Part shown: positions 25,007 through 33,072 of the stretch, in pieces | Numbering within the stretch: the stretch's first letter is position 1 | Layout of the letters: the number at the start of each line of letters is the position of its first letter | Position numbers and translations under genes: made by a program | Source: an uncultured Thiotrichaceae bacterium | Lineage (GTDB): Bacteria; Pseudomonadota; Gammaproteobacteria; Thiotrichales; Thiotrichaceae | NCBI GenBank assembly: GCA_902727985.1 | Contig: CACVAY010000146.1 | Location: forward strand, 1 to 51,595 | Length of the DNA stretch: 51,595 bases | Direction of reading: 5' to 3' | Notes under the pieces: generated by a model | Databases searched by the model: none | What the model was told of the DNA's origin: nothing | Seen by the model: the letters and a program-made list of their open reading frames with translations, nothing else

Positions 25007-25291
25007 ATGATCTCAAGAAAGAATTTATTAGCAGTTGCGGTTAGTACTACATTGGCTGCTGGCCTTGTTGCTTGTGGCGGTGAATCTCCAGAAGCTAAAG
25101 TTGATGCGGCTGCTGAGAAAGTCGCGGCACCTGCAACTGCTGAAGCGCCTAAGGAAGGTAAATGTGGCGAAGGCAAATGCGGTGGCGATAAAGCTGACAA
25201 AGAAGGCAAGTGCGGCGAAGGCAAATGCGGCGGTGATAAAGCTGAGAAAGAAGGCAAGTGTGGCGAAGGTAAGTGCGGCGGCTCTAAATAA
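25007..25291 (+). CDS. HvfA-like EGKCG-repeat exported protein 2 (putative RiPP metallophore precursor)
   Basis: A 94-residue paralogue of the preceding gene. The signal sequences are nearly the same (MISRKNLLAVAVSTTLAAGL), ending at LVACGG, a fair lipobox. A linker (SPEAKVDAAAEKVAAPATAE) leads to three 16-residue tandem units of the type KEGKCGEGKCGGDKAD, giving six Cys. Both genes have their own upstream gap (about 250 nt between them) and their own RBS, and a good terminator follows this one. The likely role, by analogy with HvfA/bufferin-type peptides, is extracytoplasmic copper sequestration after Cys modification. The modification enzymes would have to be encoded elsewhere. An unmodified Cys-rich metal-binding lipoprotein is the alternative. 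Confidence 0.8.
   Translation: MISRKNLLAVAVSTTLAAGLVACGGESPEAKVDAAAEKVAAPATAEAPKEGKCGEGKCGGDKADKEGKCGEGKCGGDKAEKEGKCGEGKCGGSK
25151..25291 (+). repeat. Three 48-bp tandem repeats encoding KEGKCGEGKCGGDKA units
   Basis: The units start at 25151, 25199 and 25247 (the last is 45 nt, including the stop). They encode the same 16-residue peptide with synonymous differences, so copy number has been stable long enough to drift. The first paralogue (24536-24757) has two shorter units. Confidence 0.85.
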
Positions 25292-25340
25292 GCGAAGTAC
25301 AGACCTTGGGTAGTCCGTGATTGTGATTACCCATGCTGGT

Positions 25341-25370
25341 AAAAAAGCCCCTGTTATGAGGGGCTTTTTT
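25341..25370. terminator. Bidirectional rho-independent terminator
   Basis: AAAAAAGCCCC and GGGGCTTTTTT form an 11-bp perfect stem with an 8-nt loop, with T-runs on both strands. It ends the EGKCG genes (+) and the dioxygenase gene (-), whose stops lie about 50 and 20 nt away. Confidence 0.9.
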
Positions 25371-25390
25371 GTGGGTGAAATGTAAAATAG

Positions 25391-26272
25391 TTACTTGATA
25401 TTTACTGCGTCAAAAAAACGCCCTCGATAAAGCAAACGCTTCATTTCTTTGTTATTATGGTCTTTGAAGGTTGTGCGTGCGTGCAAGACATTATTGGAAA
25501 TAAAACCTTCACCCGCCTGTAGTTTATAGCTCAGTATATATGGTGAATCTGATTCCCAAAGCGTGCGTAAAAAAGCGAGGGCCTCTTGTGTGGCATCATC
25601 ATCTCGCCAAATAATATTTCTCAGGCGTGCGGAGTAACGCATGTGTATACGCCTATCTCGAGTATAGCTAAAGACGGGGCCAGTTTGTTCTGGGCGGATG
25701 ATTTCGCCATTTAGAATATTCGCAGGAATGGTCATCGCGTTAGGATGACAGAGTGCGTCGATATAGGCTGGGTTTTCATCTTTGAGAAGAATGTAAGCGA
25801 TATCGTGATCCAATACATAATTCATGCCTCCCTCAATAGCGGGTCGAGCACAATGGAGTATCACTCCATGAATTTGTTTATCATCAGCATTGTAATAGCC
25901 GTCAGTATGCCAGTTTATTGGGCGGCTAGTGTAGGGAACATATTCGTGTTGTCCTCTATTTTCTCGGACTTCGATCGAAGTGAGGTTGTCAGCATCTGAG
26001 CAAAGGTTGTTATCTACATGTATTAACCCACGATTAGTAGCGAGATTATGTACTGCTTGCTTATTATTTTGATCGGGGTTTTCAAAGCGATAAAAAGAAA
26101 AATTATGCTTGGTTATGTTTTTGCTCATCTGGGAAATAATGTTATGTGTCAAACCGTTTATATCGGGGATGTCGATGATGAGCTGCTCAGGTAATAAAGG
26201 GTAGGTAGAAAGCTTGCTCTGTCGCCATTCAGGGTAGCTAGAGATTGCTGGATGGGGGTTTGAAATCGTCAT
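25391..26272 (-). CDS. TauD/TfdA-family Fe(II)/2-oxoglutarate dioxygenase
   Basis: A 293-residue non-heme iron dioxygenase. The iron-binding facial triad is visible as HxD in PINWHTDGYYN and the distal His in SNNVLHARTTF. The 2-oxoglutarate-binding Arg is in LLYRGRFFD. Other family segments are YVPYTSRPINWH and YILSYKLQAGEGFISNN. Family members hydroxylate sulfonates, herbicides, carnitine precursors or amino acids, so the substrate is open. The gene is divergent from dsrA with a shared 282-nt control region. That makes a link to sulfur metabolism (for example release of sulfite from a sulfonate) attractive, but unproven. Confidence 0.87.
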   Translation of the reverse strand: MTISNPHPAISSYPEWRQSKLSTYPLLPEQLIIDIPDINGLTHNIISQMSKNITKHNFSFYRFENPDQNNKQAVHNLATNRGLIHVDNNLCSDADNLTSIEVRENRGQHEYVPYTSRPINWHTDGYYNADDKQIHGVILHCARPAIEGGMNYVLDHDIAYILLKDENPAYIDALCHPNAMTIPANILNGEIIRPEQTGPVFSYTRDRRIHMRYSARLRNIIWRDDDATQEALAFLRTLWESDSPYILSYKLQAGEGFISNNVLHARTTFKDHNNKEMKRLLYRGRFFDAVNIK

Positions 26273-26554
26273 AGTGAGTATATGAAATATGAATAATTAA
26301 ATTGCAATATTAGAAAATTTGTATATTCTATTACACCACATTTTCAGAGGGGGGAAATACTAATACCTCCTTTGGGGTAGAGATAAATTAGGGTGACCCC
26401 CCATGGGTGGGATTCTCTTGTTGAGGTACTAGGCATAGAATCTCGTACATCATGAAATTATCCGTTGTGGATGGTTTTTGAATGATTTATAACTCATTGC
26501 AATTAGTTATTTTCGCCCATTGGGGCGCTTACCGTTTTATTTGAGGAGACAGGT
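26273..26554. promoter_or_regulatory. Divergent control region between the dioxygenase gene and dsrA
   Basis: 282 nt with several inverted repeats. TACCTCC-TT-TGGGGTA (26364-26379) has the 7-2-7 layout of NarL/NarP sites, each half matching TACYYMT at 6 of 7 positions. TACTAAT abuts it at 26358. GGGT-G-ACCC lies at 26391-26399 and CCCATGGG, followed by TGGG, at 26400-26407. The dsrA RBS is GAGGAGACAGGT, just before the ATG at 26555. No promoter was assigned with confidence. Confidence 0.5.
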
Positions 26555-27823
26555 ATGGCTGATATGAAAAAATATCCAACTCCCATGTTGGATGTTCTGG
26601 AGAGTGGCCCTTGGCCGAGCTTCATCACTGGTTTTAAAAAACTGCGTGATGAACATCCGGATGAAAGAATTAACAACGTGGTTAATGGCCTTATGGGTCA
26701 GTTGGAGCATTCATACGAGACTCGTATGGGTTACTGGAAAGGTGGAACAATCTCTGTATTCGGTTACGGCGGCGGTATCATTCCACGTTTCTCTGAAGTA
26801 GGTGACTCATTCCCTGAGTCTAGAGAATTCCATACACTTCGTGTACAGCCAACGCCTGGCAACTACTACGACACAGGTATGATGCGTAAGCTAGCTGATA
26901 GTTGGGAGAAATGGGGCTCAGGTCTTCAGACTTTCCACGGTCAGACAGGTAACATCATGTTCATCGGTGCTGATAGTGCAAGCTACCAACATTTCTTCGA
27001 TGAAATTAATGAATATGGTTGGGACTTAGGTGGTGCGGGTCCATGTGTTCGTACGGCTATGTCATGTGTAGGTGCTGCACGTTGTGAACAGTCTTGTGCA
27101 AATGAGCATGGTATTCAACGTCACCTAGTCAATAACTTCACTGATGACGTGCATCGTCCTGCGCTTCCTTATAAGTTCAAGTTCAAGGTGTCTGGTTGTC
27201 CTAACGACTGTCAGAATGCTATTGAACGTGCTGACTTTGCTGTTATCGGTACTTGGAGAGATCACAAGAACATCGATCAGGATGCATGGAAAACATACGT
27301 TGAAGAAAAGGGTGTTGAGCATGTAATGGATAACGTTATTTCACGTTGCCATTCAAAGTCTCTTTCGCTTGGCAAAGATAACTCTTTGATTGCTGATGAA
27401 TCTAACTGTGTTCGTTCAATGCACTGCATGAATGTTGTTCCTAAGGCAATAAGCCCAGGTGATGACAAGGGTGTAACTATCCTGTGTGGTGGTAAACGTA
27501 CGCTGAAGATCGGTGACTTGATGGGTACCGTGCTTGTTCCATTCATGAAGCTTGAAACGGAAGAAGATTACGAGACTATCGTTGAACTAGCTGAAGAAAT
27601 CATTGATTTCTGGGCTGAGAACGGTCTTGAGCACGAGCGTACTGGTGAGATGATTGAGCGTATTGGCCTGGTTAACTTCTTAGAAGGTATCGGTGTAGAT
27701 CCTGATCCAAACATGATTGCTCAGCCACGTAACGTATCTTACGTCCGTACTGACGGTTGGGATGAGGCCGCTGAAGAATGGTTCAGCCGTAAGCGTGAAG
27801 AAAAAGCAGCAGCTGCTGGTTAA
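26555..27823 (+). CDS. dsrA: Reverse dissimilatory sulfite reductase subunit alpha DsrA
   Basis: DsrA pairs with DsrB in the cytoplasmic siroheme enzyme that oxidises DsrC-bound sulfane sulfur to sulfite in sulfur oxidisers. The 422-residue protein has the siroheme-[4Fe-4S] ligands CVGAARC (C-x5-C) and GCPNDC (C-x3-C) at about residues 172-215. A ferredoxin insert has DESNCVRSMHCMNVVP (about 285-300). Length and the order of the downstream genes match the Allochromatium-type oxidative enzyme. Oxidative operation is supported by dsrEFH and dsrL in the cluster. A strong RBS (GAGGAG) precedes the ATG, and a hairpin in the 91-nt gap separates it from dsrB. Confidence 0.98.
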   Translation: MADMKKYPTPMLDVLESGPWPSFITGFKKLRDEHPDERINNVVNGLMGQLEHSYETRMGYWKGGTISVFGYGGGIIPRFSEVGDSFPESREFHTLRVQPTPGNYYDTGMMRKLADSWEKWGSGLQTFHGQTGNIMFIGADSASYQHFFDEINEYGWDLGGAGPCVRTAMSCVGAARCEQSCANEHGIQRHLVNNFTDDVHRPALPYKFKFKVSGCPNDCQNAIERADFAVIGTWRDHKNIDQDAWKTYVEEKGVEHVMDNVISRCHSKSLSLGKDNSLIADESNCVRSMHCMNVVPKAISPGDDKGVTILCGGKRTLKIGDLMGTVLVPFMKLETEEDYETIVELAEEIIDFWAENGLEHERTGEMIERIGLVNFLEGIGVDPDPNMIAQPRNVSYVRTDGWDEAAEEWFSRKREEKAAAAG

Positions 27824-27856
27824 TTAACGCTAACTTATACAAATGTGTTCGATTTA

Positions 27857-27876
27857 GGCAGGTTTTATAACCTGTC
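27857..27876 (+). other. Hairpin in the dsrA-dsrB gap
   Basis: GGCAGGTT and AACCTGTC form an 8-bp stem (one G-T pair) with a TTAT loop between dsrA and dsrB. It has no downstream T-tract and may act on mRNA stability or processing, not termination. Confidence 0.45.
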
Positions 27877-27914
27877 TACTATCTCTTTTACCAAGATTAT
27901 TTAGGAGGCAAACC

Positions 27915-28991
27915 ATGGCTGCACCACAAATGCGCGAGCCGATTGAATCAGGATGTCCTGATGGTTTCCAATATATGCACCCCACTATGCGCCGCAACTT
28001 CGGTATGTGGGCATATCATGAAGATCCACAGCCAGGTGTGTTGCTACACGTAGCAAAGAACGGCGACAAAGTATGGACAATTAAAGCAGGTACTCAACGT
28101 ATCCTAGATGTATTCACACTTCGCACGCTTTGCGATCTTGCTGATGAATACGCAGACGGTTATATCCGTTTCACTATCCGTAGTAACATCGAGTTTATTA
28201 CTGATAAAGAAGAAAAAGTACAACCTCTTATCGATGCGGTTAAAGATAAAGGTTTTGCGGTAGGTGGTACGCGTAACTCTGTAGCGTCTATCTCTCATAC
28301 TCAGGGTTGGTTGCATTGTGATATTCCTGGTACTGACGCATCTGGTGTTGTTAAGTCAATGATGGATGAGTTGTACGAAGAATTCACAAACTGGAATATG
28401 CCTAACCGTGTTCATATCACAACTTCTTGCTGCCAAATCAACTGCGGTGGTCAAGGTGATATCGCGATCAATGTACAACACACTAAGCCGCCTAAGATTG
28501 ATCATTCATTGGTTGGTAACGTCTGTGAGCGTCCTTCGGTTGTTGCTCGTTGTCCTGTTGCTGCGATTCGTCCTGCAATGGTTGATGGAAAGCCTTCATT
28601 GGAAGTTGATGAGAAGAAATGTATCTGTTGTGGTGCATGTTATCCTCCATGTCCTCCAATGCAGATCAATGACGCTGAGTTCACTCAGCTAGCTATCTGG
28701 ATCGGTGGTAACCACTCAAATGCACGTGGCAAGCCAACATTCCAGCGCCTAGTTGCTGCTGGTATTCCTAATAACCCACCTCGCTGGCCTGAAGCGACTG
28801 CAGTTGTGAAGAAAATTCTTGAGTGCTACAAAGAAGGCGCACGTGATTGGGAACGTATCAATGAGTGGGTTGAGCGTATCGGATGGCCTCGTTTCTTCGA
28901 AGTAACGGGTCTTCCATTTACCAAATATCACATCGATAACTGGCGCGGTGCTAGAGCGAATCTTAATTCCTCTACTCATATCCGCTTCTAA
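27915..28991 (+). CDS. dsrB: Reverse dissimilatory sulfite reductase subunit beta DsrB
   Basis: The 358-residue beta subunit carries the cofactor motif TSCCQINCGGQGDIAI and C-x-pattern ligands (NVCERPSVVARCPVAAIRP). The inserted 2[4Fe-4S]-like ferredoxin region is KKCICCGACYPPCPPMQIND. Together with DsrA it forms the alpha2beta2 enzyme. The RBS TTAGGAGG lies 7 nt before the ATG. The 23-nt gap to dsrE and continuous plus-strand coding make one transcription unit with dsrEFHC. Confidence 0.98.
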   Translation: MAAPQMREPIESGCPDGFQYMHPTMRRNFGMWAYHEDPQPGVLLHVAKNGDKVWTIKAGTQRILDVFTLRTLCDLADEYADGYIRFTIRSNIEFITDKEEKVQPLIDAVKDKGFAVGGTRNSVASISHTQGWLHCDIPGTDASGVVKSMMDELYEEFTNWNMPNRVHITTSCCQINCGGQGDIAINVQHTKPPKIDHSLVGNVCERPSVVARCPVAAIRPAMVDGKPSLEVDEKKCICCGACYPPCPPMQINDAEFTQLAIWIGGNHSNARGKPTFQRLVAAGIPNNPPRWPEATAVVKKILECYKEGARDWERINEWVERIGWPRFFEVTGLPFTKYHIDNWRGARANLNSSTHIRF

Positions 28992-29013
28992 TTGATTAGG
29001 TATAGGTAACTAA

Positions 29014-29406
29014 ATGAAATTCACAGTAATGGTAAATGAAGGGCCTTATCAGCATCAATCTGCTGATACTGCGCTTCACTTTGTCCGAGCTGCGTTGGAG
29101 AAGGGGCATGAAATCTTTCGTGTCTTTTTCTACCACGACGGCGTAAACAATGGTACGCGTATCGCTGTTCCACCTAAGGATGATCGTTTGATCCAACAAG
29201 AGTGGAGTAATTTGGCGAAAGAGCATGATTTAGACTTGGTTATATGTATCGCAGCTGCGCAACGTCGTGGTTTGATGGATGCTGCTGAGTCTAAGCGCCA
29301 AGGTCTTGATGCAGATAATATCATCGAAGGTTTTCGTATTTCTGGCTTAGGTCAGTTAATCGAAGGTGGTATCCAGTCTGATCGTACTGTTGTGTTCGGT
29401 GATTAG
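29014..29406 (+). CDS. dsrE: Sulfur relay protein DsrE
   Basis: DsrE is one subunit of the DsrE2F2H2 sulfurtransferase that passes sulfane sulfur to DsrC, related to TusD. The 130-residue protein keeps the active-site Cys at position 78 (DLVICIAAAQRRG), the same number as the catalytic Cys78 known in Allochromatium vinosum. Its presence is a marker for the oxidative sulfur pathway. It is followed by dsrF after 11 nt. Confidence 0.97.
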   Translation: MKFTVMVNEGPYQHQSADTALHFVRAALEKGHEIFRVFFYHDGVNNGTRIAVPPKDDRLIQQEWSNLAKEHDLDLVICIAAAQRRGLMDAAESKRQGLDADNIIEGFRISGLGQLIEGGIQSDRTVVFGD

Positions 29407-29417
29407 GAGAGAGATTC

Positions 29418-29822
29418 ATGGCTACTAAGAAATTTATGTATGTGAATCGTAAAGCTCCTTACGGCACGGTTTACGCACTTGAATCTTTAGAGGTTGTTTT
29501 GATTGCCGCGGCATTTGAGCAGGAAGTTAGTCTTGCTTTTATCGACGATGGTGTTTATCAGATCGCTAAAGGACAAAACACAGACGGCATAGGTATGAAG
29601 AACTTTTCTTCTACCTATAACGCTCTAGGTGATTACGAAGTCAACAAATTGTATGTTGAAAAAGAGTCTCTTGAAGAGCGTGGTTTAACAGCCGATGACT
29701 TAATGCCCATTATGTGGGAAGACGAAGATGAAGATTGGGCTGAAAAGCCATCTGTCAGAATCGTTTCTCGTGCAGAAATGGCGGATATTCTTGCTGAGCA
29801 AGAAGTCACTTACAGCTTCTAA
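29418..29822 (+). CDS. dsrF: Sulfur relay protein DsrF
   Basis: A 134-residue TusC-like subunit of DsrEFH (KFMYVNRKAPYGTVYALESL, then EVVLIAAAFEQEVSLAFIDD). It contains no cysteine at all, consistent with a structural role and no sulfur carriage. The RBS GGAGAGAG is close to the ATG, and dsrH follows after 15 nt. Confidence 0.96.
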   Translation: MATKKFMYVNRKAPYGTVYALESLEVVLIAAAFEQEVSLAFIDDGVYQIAKGQNTDGIGMKNFSSTYNALGDYEVNKLYVEKESLEERGLTADDLMPIMWEDEDEDWAEKPSVRIVSRAEMADILAEQEVTYSF

Positions 29823-29837
29823 TTGGAGGGGTTTTAA

Positions 29838-30146
29838 ATGTCAATGTTACATATCGTGAACAAATCACCCTTCGAAAGAAACGCAATGGATAGCTGCTTA
29901 AAGCATGCTAGAGAAGGTGATGCGATTCTTATGATTGAAGATGCGGCAGTTGGTGCAGTTGATGGTTCTACTATCGCTGGTGACATCAAAGCGGCATTAG
30001 CTGATAAAACAGTTTATGTGTTAGGCGGTGATCTTGCAGCTCGTGGTATGAGCGAAGATCGTATTATTGATGGTATCAAAGTTGTTGACTATGCGGGTTT
30101 CGTTGACCTGACAGTAGAAAATGAAAAAACCCAAAGCTGGGTTTGA
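29838..30146 (+). CDS. dsrH: Sulfur relay protein DsrH
   Basis: A 102-residue TusB-like subunit of DsrEFH. The conserved Cys is C20 (ERNAMDSCLKHAREGDAILM), the same number as in A. vinosum DsrH. The C-terminal DYAGFVDLTVENEKTQSWV is typical. RBS GGAGGGG. The gene ends 39 nt before dsrC. Confidence 0.96.
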   Translation: MSMLHIVNKSPFERNAMDSCLKHAREGDAILMIEDAAVGAVDGSTIAGDIKAALADKTVYVLGGDLAARGMSEDRIIDGIKVVDYAGFVDLTVENEKTQSWV

Positions 30147-30185
30147 TTTGACGCCTAATTTTTAATTGAATACTGGAGAATTATT

Positions 30186-30518
30186 ATGGCACTAGTCGTA
30201 AATGGCGCAGAAGTTGCTACTGACGAAGAGGGATACTTAGAAGATCTAAGTGTATGGACGCCTGAGATTGCTGACGCAATGGCTAAAGAAGAAGATGTAG
30301 ACCTTAGCGATGAGCATTGGGATATCATCAACTTCCTTCGTGAATACTATGAAGAATACCAAATCGCTCCTGCGGTTCGTGTATTAACTAAAGCTGTTGG
30401 TAAGAAGCTTGGTAAAGACAAAGGTAACAGCAAGTATCTATACAGCCTGTTCCCTTATGGCCCTGGTAAGCAAGCATGTAAGTATGCTGGTCTTCCAAAG
30501 CCAACAGGTTGTGTGTAA
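30186..30518 (+). CDS. dsrC: Sulfur carrier and DsrAB substrate protein DsrC
   Basis: DsrC carries sulfur as a persulfide or trisulfide between DsrEFH, DsrAB and DsrMKJOP. The 110-residue protein (TusE/DsrC fold) ends in the mobile arm KQACKYAGLPKPTGCV with both redox cysteines, C98 and the penultimate C109 spaced 11 residues apart. It is thus a true DsrC and not a TusE, which has only one. The core DLSDEHWDIINFLREYYEEY is conserved. A long perfect hairpin follows the gene before dsrM and may set higher dsrC mRNA levels. Confidence 0.98.
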   Translation: MALVVNGAEVATDEEGYLEDLSVWTPEIADAMAKEEDVDLSDEHWDIINFLREYYEEYQIAPAVRVLTKAVGKKLGKDKGNSKYLYSLFPYGPGKQACKYAGLPKPTGCV

Positions 30519-30551
30519 CACAGTCTAAACGGTAAATGTTTCAAGTTGTCT

Positions 30552-30614
30552 GGTGGGTTTTCCACCGGGCTTCTTGTAAAGCTCATTATTGATGTTGATG
30601 TGTTTTACAAGAAG
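30552..30614 (+). other. Two hairpins in the dsrC-dsrM gap
   Basis: GGTGG/CCACC (30552-30566) is followed by an 11-bp perfect stem, CTTCTTGTAAA/TTTACAAGAAG (30570-30614), with a 23-nt loop. No T-tract follows, so simple rho-independent termination is not expected. mRNA processing, 3'-end stabilisation of the dsrC part or attenuation is more likely. Confidence 0.6.
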
Positions 30615-30643
30615 TAATCATTCGATTTTCAGGAGTCTTTCAA

Positions 30644-31414
30644 GTGAACTTTTTGGGTATCTTATACGGAGTTCTATTTTGGGTAGCGACGATAATTATT
30701 GTTGTCGGTGTTGCTAATAAAATCCGTATTTACTGGAAAACACCAGCCCCTTTAAAAATCCCTACTATGCCAGCACCACGTACGCAAACGGGTGTCGTGT
30801 TTAGAATGTTCAGAGAGGTATTCTTTTTCCAAAGTCTATTTCGCTCAGACAAAATGCTTTGGCTTTTTGGGATTTTATTTCACTATGGCATGTTGCTTGT
30901 ATTGCTTCGCCATGTACGCTATTTCCAAGAAGAGGTATGGGGTTTTATCGCCTTTATCCAGCCATTTGGTAAGTATGCAGCCTTTATCATGATTGTTGGT
31001 CTTGTGGCCTTACTCGTTAGACGTTTTATTGTTGATCGCGTTCGTTATATTTCAGCGCCATCTGATTACTTGATGTTGGTTTTATTGCTTGTAATTGCTG
31101 GGTCAGGCGCATTGATGACTTTTGTCACTCATGCCGATGTTGTACAAGTGAAAGCATTCTTCATCGCTCTAAGAACATTTGATTTCAGTATGTGGGCGCT
31201 TCCGGGCAGTCCCATATTGTTATTACATCTTACCGCAGTTGCTTTCTTGATGATTATATTTCCTATCAGTAAGTTGTTGCACGCTCCGGGTGTGTTCTTT
31301 AGCCCAACAAGAAATCAGGTTGATAACTCGCGTGAAAAACGGCATGTTGCTCCATGGGCGGCAGAACTTGATGCTCAAGGTGTTGAATACCTTGATCAAG
31401 TTAAACATAAATAA
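30644..31414 (+). CDS. dsrM: DsrM, membrane cytochrome b subunit of DsrMKJOP
   Basis: A 256-residue NarI-like integral membrane diheme cytochrome b that exchanges electrons with quinone. Hydrophobic helices and candidate heme-ligand His are seen in FGILFHYGMLLVLLRHVRYF and ILLLHLTAVAFLMIIFPISK/LLH. It starts with GTG, with AGGAG 9 nt upstream. It is the first gene after the dsrC hairpins and is followed by dsrK after 27 nt. Confidence 0.96.
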   Translation: MNFLGILYGVLFWVATIIIVVGVANKIRIYWKTPAPLKIPTMPAPRTQTGVVFRMFREVFFFQSLFRSDKMLWLFGILFHYGMLLVLLRHVRYFQEEVWGFIAFIQPFGKYAAFIMIVGLVALLVRRFIVDRVRYISAPSDYLMLVLLLVIAGSGALMTFVTHADVVQVKAFFIALRTFDFSMWALPGSPILLLHLTAVAFLMIIFPISKLLHAPGVFFSPTRNQVDNSREKRHVAPWAAELDAQGVEYLDQVKHK

Positions 31415-31441
31415 GTTCTGTAGCGTATTTGAGGATTAATT

Positions 31442-32989
31442 GTGGCAGATTACGAATTACCAGAAATCACCGGTGAAGACGGCATTACAGATGTACCTGC
31501 GGTACAGAAGGATGTAATGGTTGGTCCTGGACCGTTTGTATCTAAACCTGATTTTCAGGTGGGTATGCACTTTCCAAGCGATATCGAAAAAGGTGATGAT
31601 GGAAAATGGTCTCTCATTCCTAATTGGAAAGAAGAGGCGTTAGGCAAGCTTGATGAATTGAGAGGGCGTTATCGTTCTCTACAGGTTTATCTTGATATAT
31701 GTGTGAAATGTGGAGCATGTACAGATAAGTGTCATTACTTTATCGGTACAACTGATGCGAAAAATATGCCAGTAGCTCGCCAGGATTTGCTACGAAAAGT
31801 ATATCGTCGTTACTTTACATTCGCAGGAAAATACTTTCCAAAATTGGTCGGTGCGACAGATCTAACAGAAGAAGTCATTGATGATTGGTACAACTATTAC
31901 CATCAATGCTCTCAGTGTCGTCGTTGTTCAGTGTTTTGCCCTTATGGTATTGACACTGCTGAAATCTCAATGGCAGCACGTGAAATCCTAAACCATGTCG
32001 GTCGCGGTCAGAAATACTGTACTGAGATCATGGGTAAGGTTTACAAAATTGGTAACAACCTCGGTCTTCCTGAACCTGCATTAGCAGATACTCTTGAAGG
32101 ACTAGAAGAGGATATCGAAGACGAAACTGGCGTAAAGGTATTATTACCTTTAGATAAGAAGGGCGCCGATATTCTTTTGATCACACCTTCAGCTGACTTT
32201 TTTGCAGAGCCGCATGTTGATGGTTTGATGGGCTATGCAAAAGTATTCCATGAACTTGGATTAGATTGGACGCTAAGTTCATATGCCTCAGAAGGTGCTA
32301 ACTTCGGTATGTTTATCGGCAGTTACGAAAATATGCGTAAGATTTCATTACGTATTCGTAAAGCTGCTGAAGACCTTGGTGTAAAGCGCATTGTATTTGG
32401 TGAGTGTGGACACGCATGGCGTGTTGCATACAGCTTCTTGAATACATTGGCAGGGCCATTTGACTTCCTAGATCAAAGATACCCGGTGCCTCAGCATGTA
32501 CTTGAAATTACATGGCCTGCAATTCAAGCAGGGAAGTTGAATATCGATAAGTCTCGCAATGATGATATGACACTGACTTTCCATGATTCATGTAATGTTG
32601 CTCGTGCCACAAACATGGGTGATAAACCAGGTGGTCAATTTGATATACCACGTGCAGTTATCGAAGCAGTGTGTAATAACTATGTTGATATGCCTATGGA
32701 TACCATTCACGATGCAACCTTCTGTTGTGGCGGTGGCGGTGGTCTCCTGACAGATGATCTCATGGAGGTTCGTCTTAAAGGTGCTCAACCAAGAATGGAA
32801 GCACTCAAGCATGTGTCCGATAACTACGGTGTTACTCACATGGCAGCAATATGTGCAATATGTAAATCACAATTTACCAAAGTACTGCCTTACTATGGAT
32901 TCTCTATGGATCAAATAGTCAGTGTGCATCAGTTGGTAAGTAGTGCTCTGATCCTTACAGGTCAGGTTGATGAAGAAGATGAAGATTAA
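31442..32989 (+). CDS. dsrK: DsrK, HdrD-like iron-sulfur subunit of DsrMKJOP
   Basis: The 515-residue cytoplasmic subunit is the likely site of DsrC thiol/disulfide chemistry. Two [4Fe-4S] ferredoxin motifs (CVKCGACTDKC and CSQCRRCSVFC, about residues 88-165) are followed by two CCG domains. The second has CCGGGGGLLTDDL and CAICKSQFTK, which bind the catalytic noncubane-type cluster in HdrB/D relatives. It begins with GTG (RBS GAGG). An AT-rich stem followed by T's lies just after the stop. Confidence 0.97.
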   Translation: MADYELPEITGEDGITDVPAVQKDVMVGPGPFVSKPDFQVGMHFPSDIEKGDDGKWSLIPNWKEEALGKLDELRGRYRSLQVYLDICVKCGACTDKCHYFIGTTDAKNMPVARQDLLRKVYRRYFTFAGKYFPKLVGATDLTEEVIDDWYNYYHQCSQCRRCSVFCPYGIDTAEISMAAREILNHVGRGQKYCTEIMGKVYKIGNNLGLPEPALADTLEGLEEDIEDETGVKVLLPLDKKGADILLITPSADFFAEPHVDGLMGYAKVFHELGLDWTLSSYASEGANFGMFIGSYENMRKISLRIRKAAEDLGVKRIVFGECGHAWRVAYSFLNTLAGPFDFLDQRYPVPQHVLEITWPAIQAGKLNIDKSRNDDMTLTFHDSCNVARATNMGDKPGGQFDIPRAVIEAVCNNYVDMPMDTIHDATFCCGGGGGLLTDDLMEVRLKGAQPRMEALKHVSDNYGVTHMAAICAICKSQFTKVLPYYGFSMDQIVSVHQLVSSALILTGQVDEEDED

Positions 32990-32990
32990 T

Positions 32991-33015
32991 AAATAAGTCG
33001 TATTGACTTATTTTT
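32991..33015 (+). terminator. AT-rich stem with T-tract between dsrK and dsrL
   Basis: AAATAAGTC/GACTTATTT pair perfectly around GTATT and are followed by further T's, right after the dsrK stop. The stem is weak because it is AT-rich. It is probably a partial terminator, as dsrL must still be transcribed from somewhere. Confidence 0.45.
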
Positions 33016-33072
33016 AAACAATTAGATTTTGTGTAAAAGGCTCAGGCAGCAATTATCCACAGGAGAAGCAAG

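Noticed and set aside
25151-25291. CRISPR-like or minisatellite repeat array
   Set aside because: The 48-bp units are in-frame protein repeats in a coding sequence, with no spacers and no cas genes.
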